A stretch of 64,000 nucleotides of DNA. Source: Sambucus nigra. Its lineage: Eukaryota > Streptophyta > Magnoliopsida > Dipsacales > Adoxaceae. Both the position numbers and the translations under genes were made by a program. Shown one piece after another: positions 47,513 through 58,415 of this stretch (its first letter is position 1; every line of letters begins with the position of its first letter). The stretch lies in assembly GCA_949130495.1 (NCBI GenBank), contig OX422219.1, positions 270,119,111 through 270,183,110 of the forward strand, in the 5' to 3' direction. The notes beneath the pieces are model-generated. The model had not been told where the DNA came from, searched no databases, and saw nothing but the letters and a program-made list of their open reading frames with translations.

Positions 47513-49375
47513 ATGGCTAAAAATCCGGAATCCAGTAATCGAAACACTGGGGTCCCTCCAAACCCTTATACTCCCCCAAATATTCAAGATCTGGCCGGCA
47601 TAATGGCTAATTTAGCCCATGGCCAAACGACCATGTAACAAACCATGCGTTAATTTATACAAACTGTTCAAGGTGGAGTGACGGATCAATCAGGACAACG
47701 AAGTGTTCAAAGAAATACCCATTTGCCATCTTCAAGAACTAGAAGAACGTTATTCCCGGAGGTCTCTCAATCTAGACGTACTGACTCATATCGTACTGAG
47801 AGATCTAGTGATCCTTCATATCAACCTGGACGGACTTCATCAGTACTAGCTACTGATTCCCACCGAAATGTCACTCTCACTCTAGAAAGGACTAGTGCTC
47901 TAGAGAGGTTGAGTAGAGTATCTCCTTTTGATCTATTGGGCCCTAGGAAGAATATAAGTCCTCCTAGGATTGCATCGAGGAACTCTCAGCCACCATCCGA
48001 CCTAAGGGAAGTTTCTGCCCAATCACGCCCAGCAGCCCATAATGAAAGGTCCCAAGAAGAAAACTCAACGCGATCAATTGCTCGAACAAATAGGCCCGAG
48101 GTGGGAAACGATGCATGGAAAGGCTCTATTCAAAGGTTGGAGGACAGATTAGGTGAAATGGCTAAGGCCAAGAATCCTCTACAAAGAACTTTTGTCCAAG
48201 GGACACCATTCGTATAGCCAATTGTGGACTTTCCCACACCATCAAAATTCAAAGCTCCTATGGTGACGCCTAAATACGATGGAAAAACTGACCCTGTCTT
48301 TCATATAAAACAATACCAAGCTACTGCCAACATCTATACAGTTACAGATGAGATGAGATGTAGGGCATTTTCAGGAACTCTCATCGGGTCAACCCAGATA
48401 TGGTACAACAACCTTCATCGGGGGAAGATTGCAACTTTCCTTCAACTCGCAGAGCTATTCATAGAGAATTTTTATTTTGGAGCGAAACCAGTTAAACGAG
48501 TAGCACACTTACTGAGTGTTAGACAGAAGCCAGAAGAAAGTACCAGGGACTACATTACTCGTTTCAATAATGAGAAACTTGAGGTAATAGATTACAAGGA
48601 AAAGACAGCAATTACTGCTCTGATGAGTGGACTGTTACCAGATAAGTTGTACTATACTTTGGCCAAAGATCCGCCTAGGACCATGGAAGAATTGATGGCA
48701 AAGGTAGCCAAAATCATGAACGCCGAGGAGGCCATGGCTTTGAAGAAGAACACAGAAACTAAGGAGACCAAGGTTGAAGCTGATAAAATTGAGAAAAAGG
48801 ATCAGAAGAACAATGGTGGCAATAGGCCGTCAAAAGGAAAACAAGCACTGAAGCAGATGAGGGGGTATGGAAATTATACTCCCTTAAAAGTGGACATAAA
48901 TCACATTCTGGAGGAGATCAAGAACATCGAAGAGCTAGCCTGGCCAGGGAAAATGAAGGCAGATCCTGACAAAAGAGACAAGTCCAAATATTACGAATTC
49001 CATAAAGACTATGGTCACATGAACAAATATTGCATAGCTCTCTAGAATGAAATTAAAGCACTCATCAGGCGAGGAAAATTGGCCAAGTATTTTGATCGCC
49101 AAAATAGTGGAAAGACCAGCGACCGAGGAAGGGAAAGATCTAAGTCTCCTCATCGAGCAAAAGAAGACAAGAAGAGAGACCACGGAGATGATCCAAAAGA
49201 TGACCCCGATCTGGCCAAAAGACCAAGACAACCAGAGCGTGAGGTATTTTCAATCCATTTTGGATCATTTGAATGTAATGTTATTATAGGTGGAGATGCA
49301 GGAGGTGGAGATGTGACTGTAGAAAGAAAAGCTTACCTCAATGAGCTCAAACTTACTCGTACATACAACGAATAA
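47513..49375 (+). pseudogene. Tat-2 gag
   Basis: One reading frame from the ATG at 47513 to the TAA at 49373 interrupted by four in-frame stops (two TAA near 47636-47653, TAG at 48218, TAG at 49043). It contains a Ser/Arg-rich N-terminus, the Retrotrans_gag core from about 48270 (PKYDGKTDPVFHIKQYQ, later RQKPEESTRDYITRFN), a Lys-rich linker and a knuckle-like segment YEFHKDYGHMNKYC with the first Cys replaced. No frameshift, so the decay is recent. Confidence 0.85.
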
Positions 49376-50073
49376 ACTTGGCTGAAGATGATCACCCGAG
49401 GAAGGTGAATAAGGACAAACTGGTCATTGGTTTCTCCAAGAATGACCTGGCAGGTGTACTATATCCTCATGATGGCCCATCGGTAATCAAGAAGAGAATG
49501 AAGGAGGTGGTGATTTCACGAGTACTGGTGGATAATGGCAGCTCGGCAGATATTATGTTCTACCCATGTTTTGACAGTTTGAATCTGAAGTTAGCCTAGT
49601 TGGAGCCCTATCATAGTCCCCTCCTCGGTGTTACTGTCAAAAAGGTTTTTCCACTTGGGATGATCAAGTTGGATATGCTTATTGGTACTTGTCTTGCTTG
49701 TCGAACAGAAAGGGTACGCTTCTTCGTAATGGATAAAAATATCCAATCAGCTTACAATATCATCATGGGAAGGGTAGGTCTGAAGAAGTTCAAAACAGTA
49801 CCATCTACTATACATCAATGTTTAAAATTCCTAACCAATTTTAGAGTGGGAGTTGTGAAAGGCGACCAGAAAGTAGCTCGAAAATGCTACTATTCATCTG
49901 CCGAACAGGAAGAACGAGAAGAATCCAGGAAGAAGACTACTATATACCAAGTGGATGAAATAAAAGATGCAGAGATTGAAACATTAGGCCCTAGAGACAA
50001 GTCTCAGCTCGTGAAGGGCCGGGTCATGGAAGCTACCGAAAGTATCATTCTGGACGACGGACATTCAGAATGA
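49376..50073 (+). pseudogene. Tat-2 aspartic protease
   Basis: One frame with a TAG at 49597. The catalytic motif VLVDNGSSADIMF lies at about 49530-49560, followed by the flap-like LGVTVKKVFPLGMIKL and NIIMGRVGLKKFKTVPS. The frame is displaced by two bases from gag at 49376, either a frameshift mutation or a decayed joint. The protease would mature the polyprotein. Confidence 0.85.
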
Positions 50074-51644
50074 ACAACCCAAATTGGTGCGTCATTGGAT
50101 GTATCGATAAAATAAGAACTGATAGCATTTCTAAGGCGCAGAAAATAGACTTTCACATGGGGTCTTGAAGACATCCCAGGGATAGACCCAAGTTTCTTGT
50201 GCCACGAGCTCAACGTGAACAAGGAGGTCAAGCCGGTGAAGCAGCGAAGGAGGGTGTTCAGCCCTGAAAAGAACCAAGTTATACAGGAAGAAGTGGAGAA
50301 ACTATAAAAAGCCTTCTTTATTGAGGACGTCAAGTATCCTGACTGGCTAGCAAATGTGGTGATGGTAAAGAAGAAAAACAACAAGTGGAGGATGTGTGTG
50401 GACTTCACTGATCTTAATAAAGCTTGCCCAAAGGATCATTTTTCTTTACCTCGAATTGATCAACTGGTGGATGCTACCTCGGGGCATGAATTGTTGAGTT
50501 TCATGGATGCTTACTCTGGCTATAACCAGATTAAAATGATGCTTGAGGGTAGGGAAATCAACTCTTTTATCACCCCAAGGGGAACTTATTGCTATAATAT
50601 TATGCCTTTCGGACTTAAAAATGCAGGTGCAACATATCAGCGGCTGATGAATAAGGTGTTCGCTGAGCAAATCAGTCATAACATGGAGGTTTATGTCGAT
50701 GATATGCTAACGAAGAGCAAGAAAGCTGCTGATCATCTAGTTGACCTAGGTCAGACCTTTGATCAATTAGAGAAATATCAAATGAAGTTGAATCCCACCA
50801 AATGTATATTTGGGGTGCGAAAAGTTATGTTTCTCGGATATATTATTAACCAGAGAGGTATTGGGGTGAACCCTGAGAAGATCAAAGCCCTATTAGAACT
50901 ACGATCTCCAACTACGAAGAAGGAAGTACAAAGTCTCACAGGGCTAGTGGCAGCACTAAACAGATTTGTCTCACGAGCAACAGACAGATGCCTCCCATTC
51001 TTTAAAACACTTTGAAAAACGTTTGAATGGAATGGTGAATGCAAGGAGGACTTTCAAGAGTTGAAGAAATATCTGGGGAATCCTCCATTGTTATCTAGAC
51101 CAGTGATGGGGGAAAGATTATACTTGTATCTGGTAGTTTCAGAGAATGCAGTTAGCTCGGCATTGATAAGAGTGAAAGACGGAGTACAAAAACTGGTCTA
51201 CTACACCAGTAAGGCCTTCCGAGGAGCAGAGATCAGATATTCAAGGCTGGAAAAGTTAGCATTGGCACTAATCGAAGCGAGCAGAAGGATGAGGCCATAC
51301 TTCCAAGCCCATACTATAGTGGTGTATACTGACATGCCATTAAGACAAGCTTTGCATAAACCGGAGAAATCAAGAAGATTGATGTATTGGGGAGTAGAAT
51401 TTGGTGAATATGACATAGTTTATGAGCCTAGATCGTCGCTCAAGGGACAGGTAGTAGCTGATTTTATCGCAGAGTTTAGTTGTTCTGATACCACCGAAGA
51501 GGAGGAGTTAAATACAGACCAACCCATGGATGTTACGGGATCGTCAAATTTAACCCCTCGCCAACTTCCATCCGTGGATGATCAAGGAAAGATAATCAAC
51601 GAGCAACGAGAAGTGTCAGAGGAGGATAAAAGGAAGTATCAAAT
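50074..51644 (+). pseudogene. Tat-2 reverse transcriptase and first RNase H
   Basis: From ELIAFLRRRK-like sequence through CHELNVNKEVKPVKQRRR, VVMVKKKNNKWRMCVDFTDL, MPFGLKNAGATYQRLMNKVF, and EVYVDDMLTKSKKA with an intact YVDD at 50692-50703, then RNase H with LYLYLVVSENAVSSALI, YYTSKAFRGAEIRYS and VVADFIAEFS. In-frame stops at about 50125, 50305 and 51016. An acidic linker of some 55 residues precedes the break at 51644. Confidence 0.9.
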
Positions 51645-53620
51645 TGTGACACCCCGCCTAATAAAATACCGGGCGATCACTCCTATATCAAATTAAAACA
51701 GGAGTCTCATATGGTTCATTCTTAGCATCACTATCGAAAATCAATTTAATTACTAATATCCTATTAGGCCTTCAGTACATACCATATTTATACCATCCCG
51801 TATTTATTAATAGTTTTCATTAGAACCTAAGATTCATATTCATATAAATCAGAATATTCATATACCGGAAGTAACATCACCCTTTATTCATTCTTACTTT
51901 ATACAAGGTTAGGTTATATGATATCTCATCTCATATATATAAACAATATACTATACGCAACAAGTATATTAATCATCCACCGAACTATAATATAAGTGGC
52001 TTTGTCATTCTCATTTACTAAGCATCCGTGGATTATCTCAAGTACACATATATGTTAATCACAATACATATATACATATATGGCACCCCTAGGCTCAGCT
52101 GCGGTGCACTCATACTCTGCTATCAAATCCCTGTACATCATGCACATAAGGATCACGCGTTTTGCATCACTCAGGAACCGTATCAATACAAATCACACCT
52201 ATTGGAGGCGAACATAGTTCACATACCAATGGGTCATGCACATACCTACGCTCCCATAGTCAGCAGACTTATCGACTCACAAATAGGCCCTTCACAGTCC
52301 TATGTTCTCGAGGTACCAAATTTAAAATACCCCCGAAGGCAACACAGGATAAGATTGTCTTCACACGAACGCCAACCTCCCGTGATAGCAAGTATGGTAG
52401 GTATGTCATACACATAATAAACAATCATATAGGTACACATTCCACCTATATAAATATATCATCAATTAGGTATTCACACAACCATATTATAACGTAATTT
52501 CCAATAGGTAATTATTTCACCCACGTATATAATAACATCAGGGCATATGCACCACCCATATAATAATCTCCTACGTAGTATATTTATATCTCGACTATCC
52601 TACGCATTTATCAATTTTTGACTAATCCCCAATATTATATTTTCGAGCTTTTCTCACCGCAAAATGATAATATCAACAACCCCGATATATTCATTTGTCT
52701 CATGATATATATACTTTAATGACATCATATATATATATTATTTATATCTCTTCTCAATATACTATGGCTAAAATTTCCAAACTCTTATAACGATAGCCAA
52801 TAACCTCAAATATTTCCATTCATAATAATATAAGCAATCACGCCCTTAAAATATTATCCCCAATACGTACTCTTTTATTTATTATTCAAATCACACCTAA
52901 ATGCCCCTTTAAGTATTATTCCTCACGAACACCCCTATTTGGGTAAATCTTGGATTTTACTTTCAACTAACCCAAAGTACACGCCTTACTAAAAAAAATA
53001 TTTAGAAGTCCCCACACTATTTTTAGGAACCCCAAATATTTATCTCCAAATAATTATAGCCTTTATTTTTCCAATTTTTGGTTTGATTTTCGAGTTAATG
53101 ATTAACCCTAGAACTGCTTTCTTAGAAAAATCATATCACATCGAAAAAAAATCAGAAAAATACGTGGTCAGCGCCCACATGACCGTATCGAAAAGATCTA
53201 CAATTTTTGTGTTTGACCGAGAGCTGAATAGAGTGTCTTCCTAGCCGAAACACTCAAAAAGTAATGCTGGTCACTATTCACCTTCTTCTCAAAAAATCCA
53301 AACCTCCATTAAAACACCTCCAAGCTTTTTATCTCCTCTCTCATCATCAACCAACCTAAAAAAAAACCATAAATACACATATAGAAAGGGTTCTAATCAT
53401 CCTAAAACCCATATTCAACAATTAATTTCAATAAATTTCAAGTTTCTCAAATTAGGTATTAATCGAGTTATATCCATTTTAATCTTCCGAAAACTCGTTT
53501 GATCCATGAAATTTTAACCCAAAAATCTTTAGTTTTATACCAACTACAATATGAGAAATTAAACACACTAAATCATAAAGCAAGTTAAACACTTTCCTCG
53601 TGGATTAAATCCGACGACCA
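51645..53620 (-). mobile_element. Chromovirus (Del-like) LTR fragment replacing part of Tat-2 pol
   Basis: Starts TGTGACACC and for its first 130 bp parallels the Del-A LTR at 13228, including CATTCTTAGCATCACT. The 3' end with GGTGTTACA is missing and the flank CAAAT at 51640 is not repeated, so this is not a clean solo LTR. About 1.3 kb of Tat-2 (second RNase H, integrase zinc domain, first catalytic Asp) is absent across it. The right boundary is uncertain by about 20 bp. Confidence 0.7.
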
Positions 53621-54316
53621 TGGGTTGGAAGAGTATTATTTGCAGATATGGTCTCCCACATGAATTCATTACTGACCACGGAACCCAATTCGACAATGAG
53701 GAATTCGCTGCATATTATCATCAATCCAATGTACTAAAAAATCCACTCTGCAGCAGGACATCCCCAGAGCAATGGACAAACTGAAGTGACGAACATAACC
53801 CTACTGAATGGTTTGAAAAAATGGCTGGATGATGCATAGGGAAATTGGATCAATGAGCTTCACTCTATGTTATGGGCATATCGCACTACACCACGAACAG
53901 CAACTGGAGAATCTCCATACATGTTGACATTTGAAAGTGAGGCTATTGTACCTGCTGAATTGGGTCTACCCACACATAGGGTGCTTAACTTCAACTCCCC
54001 TATAAGTGACTTAATGAGAAAATTAGACCTATATATGCTCGAAGAAGTCAGGGAAGAAGCAGCAATCAGGAATGCAGCATACCAACAACAAATAACTTTG
54101 TTCTACAATAAAAGGGTGAAGAAGTGTGATTTGAAAGAAGGGGATTATATGCTGAAGAAAGTGATCCAAAAGAATAACAAACTAGAAGCCAACTGACATG
54201 GACCTTACCGAGTAACTACAGGGTTTCATCCAGGGACATATAGAATTGAAACTTTGGAGTGAGAAGAATTCAAGAATGCATGGAATGCAGAACACCTGCG
54301 TAAGTACTATCAGTAA
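53621..54316 (+). pseudogene. Tat-2 integrase, C-terminal two-thirds
   Basis: Resumes at WKSIICRYGLPHEFITDHGT, with the second catalytic Asp, then after a frameshift AGHPQSNGQTEVTN with the catalytic Glu, LWAYRTTPRTATGESPYML, and a C-terminus ending EHLRKYYQ with TAA at 54314-54316. The first catalytic Asp is lost with the deleted part. Confidence 0.85.
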
Positions 54317-54439
54317 TTGAAATGTAATGCAGTTTCTTCAATATGAATAAAGTGACGTTTCACCCATTTTTCCTTCTTTGTTGAAATTTTTCGGAATATT
54401 AGTGCTACACACTACACAAACCAAAATTCAGAGCAATAT

Positions 54440-54814
54440 ACCACCAACTCCGGTTGGTCGGGAACTCAATACCACCAACTCCGGTTGGTCGACAACTCAT
54501 TACCACCAACTCCAGTTGGTCGGTAAATCAATAATCACCAACTTCGGTTGGTCAGAAACTCAATACCACTAACTCCGATTAGTCGGCTATCCAATTACCA
54601 CCAACTCCGGTTCGTCGAGAACTCAATACCACCAACTTCGGTTGGTCAACAACTCATTACCACCAACTCTGGTTGGTCGTTAAATCAATAACCATCAACT
54701 CTGGTTGGTCGGAAACTCAATACCATCAACTCCGGTTGGTCGACAACTCATTACCACCAACCCCGATTGATCGGTAAATCAATAACCACCAACTCCGATT
54801 GGTTGGTACCAAAC
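54440..54814. repeat. Tandem array of hairpin-forming 31-32 bp units with trimer order
   Basis: Twelve units, the last partial, each with ACCAACTCCGGTTGGT-like sequence, an inverted repeat ACCAAC/GTTGGT that can form a hairpin. Unit tails recur in order as three types: AACTCAAT, CAACTCATT and TAAATCAATA, giving a 94-bp trimer, with one unit missing in the second trimer. It lies between the convergent 3' ends of pol and aORF2. Confidence 0.95.
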
Positions 54815-55149
54815 TAGGCAAGAAGCTGGATGACCTCCTAGGGCATCCACTGTCTAGGAAACCAGGTAATCCATACGAGATTACTACAACTAAGCAGAAA
54901 CATGGGATGAAAATCATTCCATTGCTTAGGCCCAAAGAGTGACAAGTCACTATAATCAAACAACAAATGGGATAAGTATAGTATATACATATATATTTAC
55001 CAACCAAAAAACAAGGACATTCTACAAATTATTTCGAAGAAAATGAAATGGTAAAAGACAAACTTTTTCTTCATTAAAGCAAAGAAGATTACACAAGATA
55101 TGAAGTCTAATTCAGTGCATCAAATATCCTATTCTTTTGGTTTCTTTCC
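54815..55149. other. Tat-2 spacer between array and aORF2
   Basis: About 335 bp of AT-rich sequence after the array. No gene or further repeat seen. It would hold the 3' ends of transcripts from both strands. Confidence 0.5.
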
Positions 55150-56408
55150 CTATGCTTTTGAAATAGGATCTACCCCAGCTGGAGGATCATCTAATGGATA
55201 AGGGGAATTTATAAAGTTTAGATCTTGCAGAATTCTGACATTCACTATGGATGGTCGATCAAGAAAGTGTTCTGGATGAGCTATCTCAAAGTTTGCATGA
55301 AGCCTGTAATCACCGAGATACTTGGAAATCAGGCATCGAGGGATGACACGAGCAGGAATCCAACTAATATCAAGCTTAAAAGGAGGCACGGGCAAATCGA
55401 GCACTCCAGGCTCATAATAATCCCATAAGTAGTGTCCTTGCTCCAATTTTAGCACACACATAGCGTTCAACCATCCCTGCTTGTACCCCTCATTATTCGA
55501 TTTCTACAACCTAGCATCAAGATGGTACATAGCTTCATTATACCCATCCATCCAGAATTCCCTAGGCTGTTTGTGAAATTGATAAGTTAGTCTCTCAAGT
55601 TGCTCGTGGAGTTTCTTCACCAGAATTTCTTTACTTTCCAGAGCAGAACTTTGATTAGAAAGTTTCTCGGTGAAGTTTAGAATCTTCTTAGACATTTCTG
55701 CCAAGGCTCGGTTCTTTGCCATCAATTGAACGGCTTGATTCTCTAAAGTTGACTGAGTTCTTGCTTCTTCAATGGTGACCCAACCAGCCCTTGCTCGCCC
55801 ACGAGAAGATCTTGCTCTAACACGAGTAGATATGGAGGGACCAACTCATTTCAAGGTTTCTAACTCATCTCGTAAGTTAGCATTTTCTACCTCCAAGAAG
55901 GAAAAACCTTCATCATTAATGGGGACCAAGGCTCCCGAGAAAGAGGCAGCAGATTTGAGTTATTTTATTTCCTCATGCAAAGTAATGTTCTCCTGCTCCA
56001 ACAACTTGGCGATATGTCTATGCTCTTCAATTTCAAGCTTCAGAACACTCTCCTTTTTCTCATGAGCATAAATGAACTTGTCATACCCCTTGTCAGCACT
56101 CAATTGTTGGTACTTTTTCTCATAGCCTTGATGCAAAGTGTGATGGATTCTTTGTACTGTTGTTGGAGTTCCTCGATCGTTCCTTGGAGATCTTCAATCA
56201 TCTCGTAGTAGGACACATTATTGGCTATAACACGATCAAGTAAGCACTTCAATTATTGGTAAGCTTCAACTGCTCGGTCAGAAGCACCTAATCCGAGGAT
56301 GTCAGTTATTTGGGCCTCATTAAGGTCTGCATGACCAGCTTTAAAATAGTCATTGCATTTCTTCATCAACTCTGTATCATGAGCTGATAAGAGCTCCATC
56401 CTGACCAT
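55150..56408 (-). pseudogene. aORF2, second Tat antisense accessory gene (Tat-2 copy)
   Basis: Start chosen at the ATG at 56408 (MVRMELLSAHDTELMKKC). Landmarks: an N-terminal block with ILGLGASDRAVEAYQ and NNVSYYEMIEDL; a long coiled coil with some stops and frameshifts; YQFHKQPREFWMDGYNEAM; GYKQGWLNAM; and a C-terminal block with LDISWIPARVIPRCLISKYL, ending ISKA at 55153. This is the most complete of three copies. No domain name is known to me. It follows aORF1 on the same strand after about 170 bp. Confidence 0.7.
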
Positions 56409-56577
56409 AAACTAGCAAAGAGAAGAAATAAAAAAAATCAACAATGGTGCGAACAGAGCAAGTAAGAGAGAAATTCCAGACGAACAACAGAATTTCAAAT
56501 TTTATTCATCATAATAAAGGAAAACATAGTTCAAGGTTACATTCACGAAAATAGCAAAACAAAAGACCCGAACAACT

Positions 56578-58415
56578 TTACACCTTCTCCTTGTTTCCTA
56601 CGACTTCTTCAGATGTTTTGGATGAAGGAGTTGGTTTCTCAGAGAGCAATGGCAGCTGCTCGGCAGATGTGCTGGCTGGTTGGAGTTGCTATGAGGGTTA
56701 GGCAATAGTAAAAACAGGGACCTGCTCTCCTGTCATCAAATAAGACTCATCTGAAGCTGATTCATCTTCCTCTTCTTCTCCAAGAGAGGGAGGAGGGCAA
56801 TGCGTATGCTGCTGGAACAACTCAGAGTTCTCGACAACCTTCAGCTCCTTCAAGGATGCTACCTATCCATCACTAAAGTATTTAACACTGGCATACTCCA
56901 TTTGAGAAGACATGACAACCAGGCCCTTATTCCAACCCTTGTCCCAACCAGCACTAAAGGATTTTTTAACCGCAACTTTCCTTTTTACCATCTCCGAGGA
57001 GGTCCTTTCCCTTAGGAGCTCTTCGATAAACTTCAATTTTTCTTCCACCTCTATTTTATGCTGCTCGACATCTTGATGCCTATAAATATTTTCCTCAGAA
57101 GATTTAAGCTTGGTCACAAGCTCCTCTTTATCTTGTTCAGCTTCTTTTAATTTCTTCTCTAACTCTTTGGAGGCAATCACAACTTCATCTCGATTTGCTT
57201 CAACAGACTTGATTTTCTTCTCCCAACCATTTTTGTCTTCCTTGTACTTCTGATGAGATTCTCTCAAGGATTGAGTTAGTCCAACAAAAACTTTCTCTAC
57301 CCCACCCGAGGAACTGGAGGCCTTGATGGCTTCATCTTTTTTCAAAATGCTGTTAAAACACGTCACGAGCTGAAAAAAGAAAGAATTTTCAGTCAATATA
57401 TGAACATAGTATTAGAAAATAAAGGACTCAGGCTAACAATACTTACTAATGCAATGTGTTGAGAAGCCAGAGTAATAATTCTCTCACGAGAAAAAGTATC
57501 TTCAATGCTTTGTACTTCTGGGACAGTCCAAGATTTGATTAACTCACAACCGAGCTCGGAGCAACAAGAGCTGGAACATCACCTTCAACATTTTAAGGTT
57601 GAGAGATAGGGTTAATAGGTCTCTCAGAAGAACTCCTTTTCAGTCTCTTCAGAGGAGCAGGAGCACTTTCAATTAAAGATGATGTCTTTATGTGAGAAAT
57701 GACAACAGTTTCCTTCGAAGGCGCTTTCTCTTTCGGGGGCACAGAGGGCTTCTTGCCAACTTCTTTAGCAGCAATGGGAGGGGGTACATCTATATTTTTT
57801 GTCCCTTCATCTGGGACATCTTGTTTATTTTTCTTTGCCTCCTCAATGGCAAAGGCAGACTTGTCAAAAAAGGCAGGAGCTTTCCTTCTCTTCATTAGAT
57901 TAGTAATAGGAGTACTTAAGTCAGAAGAAGAGCCTTCCATACTAGTTTTAGAGGATGGTATATGGTCAATATCAACCACCACAGGACGAGCAATGAAAGA
58001 TGAAGTGTAGCTTCTGTATTGTAACAAATAAGAAGCAGATCTGATATGCTCCCCAACAATAGATTGATGCGAGCCCCAGATAAGTTTTAAATGCTTTATA
58101 TTAACCTCGATTTCTTTTGGAGGTTTTCTTTTACTATCAATTGTAACAAACAAAATCAAATGTTAGTGGTGCATTTCATCGAATACAAAGAAAATAAGAT
58201 TTCAAAAATAAAAACAACCTATCCCATTTCCATAAAGCGGACACCTGGGACATTGATACACATCATCTCCACTTAATGGAGGGTGTTTCTAATTTTTCAT
58301 CACAACCCCATGATCAAAATAATCCTTATTGGCATCGAGAAGATTTACAACTAAAGCTCTATTCGAAAACCTAGTTTTTAAATAGAAAGTGGAATCACTG
58401 GTAACCCATCTATAG
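56578..58415 (-). pseudogene. aORF1, Tat antisense accessory gene (Tat-2 copy), truncated at its 5' end
   Basis: Exons on the minus strand: an end piece of the Transposase_28-type domain (WVTSDSTFYLK, VVNLLDANKDYFDHG) from 58415; a likely intron about 58144-58225; an exon with LIWGSHQS, YTSSFIARPVVVDID and a Pro/Lys-rich, probably nuclear-targeted segment; an exon ending SQHIAL; intron 57370-57446 (GTAAGT ... TTTTTTCAG); and a coiled-coil exon with FSAGWDKGWNKG and an acidic tail, ending at the TAA at 56578. Tat elements such as Grande carry an antisense accessory gene here. The start is removed by the insertion at 58416. Confidence 0.75.
57370..57446 (-). other. Predicted conserved intron of aORF1
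   Basis: 77 bp with GTAAGT donor and a pyrimidine-rich TTTCTTTTTTCAG acceptor; splicing joins HIAL to LVTCFNS in phase 0. Tat-1 has a donor GTAAGT at the same place after GMAL, and Tat-3 a GTAATC after NFSL. Confidence 0.65.

Larger units (their letters stand above)
46946..58415 (+). mobile_element. Tat-2: Tat-lineage Ty3/gypsy element, interrupted and continuing beyond the window
   Basis: 5' LTR, PBS, gag, protease, RT and first RNase H, then a chromovirus LTR fragment in place of the second RNase H and integrase start, then the integrase end, a hairpin array, and the antisense genes aORF2 and aORF1, the latter cut by the non-autonomous element at 58416. The rest of aORF1 and the 3' LTR should lie beyond 64000. 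It is better preserved than Tat-1: protease DNGSSAD and RT YVDD are intact. Confidence 0.85.

Noticed and set aside
54440..54814. Regular repeats that could suggest a CRISPR array
   Set aside because: Units are contiguous with no unique spacers of constant length, have a trimer order, and lie in a plant retrotransposon.
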